Positions 6,017 through 10,750 of a DNA stretch of 10,750 nucleotides are shown here, piece by piece. Numbering within the stretch: position 1 is the stretch's first letter; each line of letters starts with the position of its first letter. Source of the stretch: Prevotellaceae bacterium (GTDB lineage: Bacteria > Bacteroidota > Bacteroidia > Bacteroidales > UBA932); assembly GCA_031279735.1 (NCBI GenBank), contig JAITHX010000004.1, positions 1 to 10,750 on the forward strand, read 5' to 3'. The notes below the pieces were generated by a model. It was not told where the DNA came from and searched no databases. It was given only the letters and a program-made list of their open reading frames with translations. The translations under genes and the position numbers were made by a program.

Positions 6017-8421
6017 ACGCTATTGTAAAGGACGCGGGACGGGTGCTGTCGCACATCCGTTGCGTCGAAGGACTGTTCCTGCACTGCGAGAACGCCGACG
6101 TTGCGATATCTTTCTATTCTCCCAGCGTGGTTCGGTGCAACTTGTCGTTCGTTCGCGAGTTCGAACCGTTCTCCTACGCCGTGCAAAGGGAGCCTGAAGC
6201 CGTCCCGTTCGACCTGGAGGAGAACGACGGGTTCATTACGCTTGCTACAAGCGAATTTATAACCCGAATCGACTTAGACCGCTTCGCCGTTGCCTTCACT
6301 GCGCTCGACGGAACGATAATCAACCGCGACGAGCCGGGTCTCTTTAATTCCATGACCGATAATCATGTCACCGCCTACAAGTCCCTCCAGCGCAACGAAC
6401 GCTTCATCGGTCTCGGCGAAAAGTGCGGAAGTCAGGACAAAGCCGGCAAGGGCTACACAAACTCGAATACCGACAGTTTTGCCTACGGCACCGACACCGA
6501 CCCGCTCTATTCGTCCATCCCTTTCTACATCGGGCTGCACGACAACTTGCACAACGGAGTGCGCAAAGAGCTATGTTACGGGATTTTTCTCGACAACACC
6601 CGCCAAACCGACTTTAATTTCGGTGCAAGCAACCGTCGCTTTTCGTCGTTCGGAGCGCGGGGCGGAAACCTCGACTATTATTTCATCGCCGGCAAATCGG
6701 TAGGCTCCATCATCGAATCCTATACCGCGCTCACCGGTCGCATGACTATGCCGCCTCTCTGGACGCTCGGCTATCATCAGTGCCGATACAGCTATTATCC
6801 CGAAGCAACGGTGAGACGAATTGCCGAAACGATGCGCGAAAACCGCATCCCCTGCGACAGCATCACTCTCGACATTCATTATATGGATAAATACAAGGTG
6901 TTTTCGTGGGACAGCGAACGTTTTCCCCGTCCGGCGGAACTGCTGAGCGACTTAAACAACATGGGCTTCAAAACCACGCTGATATTCGACCCCGGCATCT
7001 GCGCCGACACGGACGATGCCAAAGAAAAGGACATTTTCGTGAAATATCCCGACGGACAGGACTACGAGGCTGAGGTCTGGCCCGGCTGGTGCAAGTTCCC
7101 CGACTTCACTAATCCCAAGGCTCGCGAATGGTGGGCGCAAAGGCTCGATTCGATGCTCGACTTCGGCGTCGAGGGCGTCTGGAACGACATGAACGAAATC
7201 GCAACTTGGGGACAGAAGATGCCCGACAATCTGATATTCGACTTCGAAGGGCATAAGGCTTCGCATCTCAAGGCGCGCAACGTATATGGACTGCTCATGG
7301 CGCGCACCGCTTTCGAGACTTTCGTCGCCTCGCGCTCGCGTCGCCCGTTCGTGCTGACCCGCGCCGCTTATGCCGGAATACAAAGCTATTCGGCAGTCTG
7401 GACAGGCGACAGCACCGCCGCCGACGCCAATCTGCTGTCCGGCGTCCGCATGTTGACCGGATTGGGTCTCTCCGGCGTCGCTTTCGTAGGCATGGATGTC
7501 GGCGGCTTCCTCGGCGAACCCTCGACAACTCTCTACGTTCGACAGATGCAAATCGGCGCTTTCATGCCCTACATGAGGAATCACAAGCAGATAAACACCA
7601 AATCCTCCGAACCCTGGACCTGCGGCGAAGAGGCAATGGAGATAGCGCGCAACTATATTCGTCTGCGCTACCGTCTGATCCCTTACATCTACTCTGCGTT
7701 CCGCACCGCCTCGCTCACCGGTATGCCCGTCATGCGCTCGCTCGCGATTCGCTTTCCTTTCAACGATGCGGTTTACGACACGCTTTTCGAAAATCAGTAC
7801 TTTTTCGGCGATGCGCTCATGATCGCTCCCTCCGATTCGGTTCAGAACTACGGCGCAGTGTATTTCCCCGAAACACTCTATTATTCGCTCTACAACGACG
7901 AGAAGTTCGAACCCGGCGTCTCGATACTCCCGCTTTCGCTCCACACTCTGCCCGCGTTCGTGGCGGCAGGCTCCATCGTCCCCATGCAAGACCCCGTGCA
8001 GCACACCGGCGAACATCCGGGCGATACTCTCTATCTGCATGTTTACAAAGGCAAAACCGCAACAGAGTTCGTCTATTACGAGGACGACGGCGAAAGTTTC
8101 GACTACCAGCGCGGAGATTTCCACGAACGCCGGATAAGCTACCTCCCCGCCGAAAGCAAAATCGTAATCGACAAACCCTCCGGAACGCTGCCCTCGAAGT
8201 TCCCCCTGCTGAAACTCCTGCTCCACGGATTCGGACGCATAGGAACCGCAAGCCTGAACGGACAGGAGGCTCGACCGCTGACAGAAGAAGAATGCTCGTT
8301 TCTCGATCCCGTCTCCGCGTTCGACCCGCAGGGATGGGAAAAACCGCTCAGCGGCTGTTGCGTGAAAACTCTCGAACTGCCAAACGACAGCGAACGCATG
8401 GAAATTTCCCTGCATGACTGA
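6013..8421 (+). CDS. Glycoside hydrolase family 31 alpha-glucosidase-type enzyme
   Basis: An 802-residue retaining glycosidase. An N-terminal beta-sandwich (to about 235) holds GLGEKCGSQDKAG and SIPFYIGLHD. The (beta/alpha)8 barrel begins near PPLWTLGYHQCRYSYY (247-262), with DIHYMD at 287-292. The nucleophile is Asp 392 in VWNDMNE and the acid/base is Asp 466 in VWTGDS; the substrate-site segments FVGMDVGGF and MPYMRNH follow. C-terminal beta domains include YYEDDGESFDY (about 688-698). No signal peptide is seen, so the enzyme should be cytoplasmic and act on imported oligosaccharides. An alpha-glucosidic substrate is most likely, but GH31 also contains xylosidases and galactosidases and the exact specificity is not readable here. 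The residue after WNDMNE is Ile rather than the common Pro. It overlaps the cupin by 4 nt and prmC by 8 nt. Confidence 0.95.
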   Translation: MNAIVKDAGRVLSHIRCVEGLFLHCENADVAISFYSPSVVRCNLSFVREFEPFSYAVQREPEAVPFDLEENDGFITLATSEFITRIDLDRFAVAFTALDGTIINRDEPGLFNSMTDNHVTAYKSLQRNERFIGLGEKCGSQDKAGKGYTNSNTDSFAYGTDTDPLYSSIPFYIGLHDNLHNGVRKELCYGIFLDNTRQTDFNFGASNRRFSSFGARGGNLDYYFIAGKSVGSIIESYTALTGRMTMPPLWTLGYHQCRYSYYPEATVRRIAETMRENRIPCDSITLDIHYMDKYKVFSWDSERFPRPAELLSDLNNMGFKTTLIFDPGICADTDDAKEKDIFVKYPDGQDYEAEVWPGWCKFPDFTNPKAREWWAQRLDSMLDFGVEGVWNDMNEIATWGQKMPDNLIFDFEGHKASHLKARNVYGLLMARTAFETFVASRSRRPFVLTRAAYAGIQSYSAVWTGDSTAADANLLSGVRMLTGLGLSGVAFVGMDVGGFLGEPSTTLYVRQMQIGAFMPYMRNHKQINTKSSEPWTCGEEAMEIARNYIRLRYRLIPYIYSAFRTASLTGMPVMRSLAIRFPFNDAVYDTLFENQYFFGDALMIAPSDSVQNYGAVYFPETLYYSLYNDEKFEPGVSILPLSLHTLPAFVAAGSIVPMQDPVQHTGEHPGDTLYLHVYKGKTATEFVYYEDDGESFDYQRGDFHERRISYLPAESKIVIDKPSGTLPSKFPLLKLLLHGFGRIGTASLNGQEARPLTEEECSFLDPVSAFDPQGWEKPLSGCCVKTLELPNDSERMEISLHD

Positions 8422-9307
8422 CAGTTCAGGTTTCGCGTCGGCAAATGCCCGCGAATACTTCGATGCTCTCGCTCTAAATCTGCTGAAATCGACCGCCTGC
8501 GAACAACGGGAAGCGCAGGCGGTCGTATTGCGACTGCTTGATCATTACGCCGGATTGAACCTCGCTTCCATCCTTGCCGGAACCGCGACAGTGGCAGCAG
8601 ACGCAAAAATTCTCGCGGAGAAAGCGCTGGAGAAGATAATCGCCGGACAGCCCCTGCAATACGCTCTCGGTGCAGCCGATTTCTACGGACGCCGTTTCGC
8701 CGTCGGCCCCGCCGTGCTGATTCCGCGCCGAGAAACCGAAGAACTCGTTGACTTGATCATTCGCGACCGTCGCGCGGCAGGCGGGGAAACGACAATTCTC
8801 GACCTCGCCACCGGCAGCGGCTGCATCGCCGCGACTCTCGCCGCAGAACTGCCCGACGCCAGAGTGTTCGCCACCGACATTTCGCCGGAAGCGCTGAACG
8901 TGGCGCGACACAACTTCGACGCCAACGAGACGCGAGTGACGCTCGCTTGTCACGACATGCTGAGCGAGGCTGAACTCCCGTTCGATACCGACTTCGACAT
9001 CATCGCCTCCAACCCGCCCTACGTTATGCGGAGCGAAACGCCGACCATCCCGCCCAACGTCCTGAATCACGAACCGCATCTCGCACTCTTCGTTGCCGAT
9101 GCCGCTCCGCTCGTCTTCCACGAAGCCTGCCTGCGGATAGCCGCCGCCCGTCTTCGCCCCGGAGGACGACTGTATGTGGAAATCAACGAAAAGCTCGGAC
9201 GCGAAACCGCCGAACTGTTTGAATCGCGCGGATTCGATGCCGAAATAATCAGAGATATGTCGGGAAGGGACAGAATCGTAAAATCAACTAAGGGATTTGT
9301 AAAATGA
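8414..9307 (+). CDS. prmC: Peptide chain release factor N5-glutamine methyltransferase
   Basis: A 297-residue enzyme that methylates the glutamine of the GGQ motif in release factors RF1 and RF2, using S-adenosylmethionine, in the cytosol. The helical N-terminal domain (to about 80) ends in GQPLQYALGAADFYGRRF, followed by LIPRRETEELVD. The SAM-binding motif I is DLATGSGCIA (130-139), the acidic motif II loop is FATDISPEAL, and the catalytic NPPY is at residues 200-203. Length and motif order are normal for PrmC/HemK. ATG 8414 lies 8 nt inside the GH31 3' end, and its own stop overlaps folC in an ATGA, so translation is probably coupled on both sides. A housekeeping gene. Confidence 0.94.
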   Translation: MTDSSGFASANAREYFDALALNLLKSTACEQREAQAVVLRLLDHYAGLNLASILAGTATVAADAKILAEKALEKIIAGQPLQYALGAADFYGRRFAVGPAVLIPRRETEELVDLIIRDRRAAGGETTILDLATGSGCIAATLAAELPDARVFATDISPEALNVARHNFDANETRVTLACHDMLSEAELPFDTDFDIIASNPPYVMRSETPTIPPNVLNHEPHLALFVADAAPLVFHEACLRIAAARLRPGGRLYVEINEKLGRETAELFESRGFDAEIIRDMSGRDRIVKSTKGFVK

Positions 9308-10623
9308 CATACAAGGAAACCATAGACTATCTCTACTCTACTCTGCCGGTCTTTCACCGCACCGGAAAAGCCGCATACAAGGCAAACCTCGACAACACTC
9401 TGGCGCTCGACCGCCTTTTCGGCAGCCCGCACCGCACATACCGAACCGTCCACGTTGCCGGCACCAACGGCAAAGGTTCAGTGTCGCACATCATCGCGTC
9501 CGTCCTTCAGTCCGCCGGCTACTCGACCGGTCTCTACACCTCCCCGCATCTCTTCGACTTCCGCGAAAGAATACGAATCAACGGCGCGGAAATATCCGAA
9601 GACGCAGTATGCGAATTTGTCGCCGCCAGCCGCGCCGCCATAGAATCGCTCCAGCCCTCGTTCTTCGAGATAACTTCCGCAATGGCTTTCGACCATTTCG
9701 CCCGCAAGCAGGTCGATGTGGCTGTGATTGAAACCGGACTCGGCGGCAGACTCGATTCCACCAATATCATCAGTCCCGAACTGTCGGTAATCACCAACAT
9801 CGGCTTCGACCACACCGACATCCTCGGCAATACTCTCGAAAAGATAGCCGGCGAAAAAGCAGGCATCATCAAACCGGGCATACCCGCAGTTGTCGGCGAA
9901 CGACATCCGGCAACCGACCCCGTTTTCCTCCGCCATGCTCGCGAACAACATTCCGCAATACATTTCGCCGAAGACCACTTATCCCCGCGTTCAGCAGAAC
10001 GGCTGCCCGGCGCTCTGAAAATCGCTTTCGACGTCCGCAACCCCGACCTCTTCGGAACCGACCGAACTCTCACCCTCCAAATAGACTTGGAGGGCGACTA
10101 TCAGACCAAAAACGCCGCAACCGCCGCCGTCGCCCTCGCCGTGATGAAAACAACGGGATTCGTCGTCAGCGACGCAGCCCGCGCCGAAGGTTTCGCCCGC
10201 GCCGCCCGCAACACCGGACTTCGGGGACGATGGCAAATCGTCGGAAAGAACCCGACAGTGATATGCGACACGGGACACAACGCACACGGACTCGCCCTCG
10301 CCATGCGGCAGCTCGTCGCCGTCCCGTGCCGGCAACTGTTCATCGTCATCGGCGTAGTAGGCGACAAGGATTTGTCGTCCATCATTCCGCTGCTGCCGAC
10401 GCACGCACTATACTTTTTCACTCAAGCGTCGGCGCCCCGCTCAATGAACGTCGAAGAACTCGCTTCAAAATGCGCCGCCGCAGGACTGACAGGCGAAACA
10501 ACACCCAACGTCCCCGACGCGGTAAGCAAAGCCCTCGCCGCCGCATCGCCGGACGACGTGATATTTATAGGCGGAAGCACATTTGTGGTTGCCGACGCCG
10601 GAACTTTAGAAATGAAGAATTAA
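9304..10623 (+). CDS. folC: Bifunctional dihydrofolate/folylpolyglutamate synthase-type protein
   Basis: A 439-residue Mur ligase-like enzyme of folate metabolism that adds glutamate to dihydropteroate and/or reduced folates, using ATP, in the cytosol. The P-loop HVAGTNGKGSVSH has Gly 53 and Lys 57. It is followed by LYTSPHLFDFRERIRING, ETGLGGRLDSTN, and TNIGFDHTDILG with GEKAGIIKPG, all typical of FolC. The C-terminal domain begins near GLRGRWQIV and carries CDTGHNAHG (321-329), a variant of the usual DxAHNPxG motif. Whether both activities are present cannot be decided from the sequence. It starts in a 4-nt overlap with prmC and is the last gene of the tightly packed run. The 3' end, including the TAA, lies in a 14-bp-period direct repeat. 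Confidence 0.94.
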   Translation: MTYKETIDYLYSTLPVFHRTGKAAYKANLDNTLALDRLFGSPHRTYRTVHVAGTNGKGSVSHIIASVLQSAGYSTGLYTSPHLFDFRERIRINGAEISEDAVCEFVAASRAAIESLQPSFFEITSAMAFDHFARKQVDVAVIETGLGGRLDSTNIISPELSVITNIGFDHTDILGNTLEKIAGEKAGIIKPGIPAVVGERHPATDPVFLRHAREQHSAIHFAEDHLSPRSAERLPGALKIAFDVRNPDLFGTDRTLTLQIDLEGDYQTKNAATAAVALAVMKTTGFVVSDAARAEGFARAARNTGLRGRWQIVGKNPTVICDTGHNAHGLALAMRQLVAVPCRQLFIVIGVVGDKDLSSIIPLLPTHALYFFTQASAPRSMNVEELASKCAAAGLTGETTPNVPDAVSKALAAASPDDVIFIGGSTFVVADAGTLEMKN

Positions 10624-10637
10624 AAATGAAGAATTAA
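10611..10637. repeat. 14-bp-period direct repeat spanning the folC stop codon
   Basis: AATGAAGAATTAA occurs at 10611-10623 and again at 10625-10637, with GAATTA once more at 10638-10643. The first copy supplies the last codons of folC and its TAA. Like the 1313-1498 element it is built on a GAATTA core and sits exactly at a gene end. Confidence 0.85.
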
Positions 10638-10664
10638 GAATTACCTTCGGGAATTAGGGGATGT

Positions 10665-10721
10665 CGCAGATTTAACGGATTTACGCAGATTTGAAATCCG
10701 CGTAAATCTGTTAAATCTGTG
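10665..10721. repeat. Long imperfect palindrome of GCAGATTT-like units
   Basis: Arms at 10665-10692 and 10694-10721 are complementary at 25 of 28 positions around a single base (G10693). Two of the three mismatches would be G-U pairs in + strand RNA. Each arm contains CAGATTT-type units twice, so the element is both palindromic and internally repeated. ATCTGTGTG continues beyond it. It lies about 40 bp after the folC stop. No T-run follows, so it is more like a REP-type or MITE-like extragenic element than a standard terminator, though it could block or stabilise transcripts. Apart from this and the 14-bp repeat, nothing else is seen in 10624-10750. Confidence 0.85.
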
Positions 10722-10750
10722 TCATCTGTGTGCTAAAAATCCGAACCGCA

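Noticed and set aside
6952..8415. Long open frame on the minus strand opposite the GH31 gene
   Set aside because: It has no recognisable motif and lies wholly antisense to a GH31 enzyme with intact catalytic residues; it reflects base composition of the coding strand.
10639..10655. Small hairpin with a TTCG loop after folC
   Set aside because: Only about six pairs with a bulged A, mostly A-T, and no T-run; too weak to call a terminator.

Overview
The window looks like a chromosomal stretch of a member of the Bacteroidota, probably a Bacteroidales-like anaerobe, though this is inference. The support is: an AAA-ATPase-like/PD-(D/E)XK protein of a type strongly expanded in that phylum, a TAnnTTTG-type -7 promoter motif in the only large gap, almost no Shine-Dalgarno sequences at usable distance, and short AT-rich gene-end repeats. 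All eight genes lie on the + strand. No RNA gene, CRISPR array, transposase or phage gene was seen.

Layout. (1) 2-1312: 3' part of an AAA-ATPase-like protein with a C-terminal PD-(D/E)XK nuclease domain; its Walker A region lies outside the window. (2) 1313-1566: repeat-rich gap. A 33-bp-arm inverted repeat begins one base after the stop codon and merges into a 70-bp-period tandem duplication built of CGTAATT heptamers. A promoter-like TACCTTTG follows. (3) 1567-4449: a MacA/HlyD-type periplasmic adaptor and a MacB-type ABC permease that has no ATPase domain. They are separated by an 84-bp leader ending in four 11-bp tandem repeats. (4) 4465-5484: a LytS/YehU-type sensor histidine kinase with no response regulator beside it. 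(5) 5474-6016: a WbuC-type cupin. (6) 6013-8421: an intracellular GH31 alpha-glucosidase-type enzyme. (7) 8414-9307: prmC. (8) 9304-10623: folC. (9) 10624-10750: non-coding end with a 14-bp-period direct repeat across the folC stop and a long imperfect palindrome of GCAGATTT-like units.

From 1567 onward the genes are packed as one likely transcription unit: gaps of 84 and 15 bp, then four successive overlaps (11, 4, 8 and 4 nt as annotated; the first vanishes if the cupin starts at its second ATG). The first three genes make an envelope efflux and sensing module, the cupin and GH31 enzyme a carbohydrate pair, and prmC-folC a housekeeping pair. The permease needs an ATPase partner and the kinase a response-regulator partner, and neither is in the window.

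I found no clear new defence or mobile system. The less explained parts are the repeats at gene boundaries (1313-1498, 3055-3114, 5975-6010, 10611-10721) and the pairing of an ATPase-less transporter with a regulator-less kinase.
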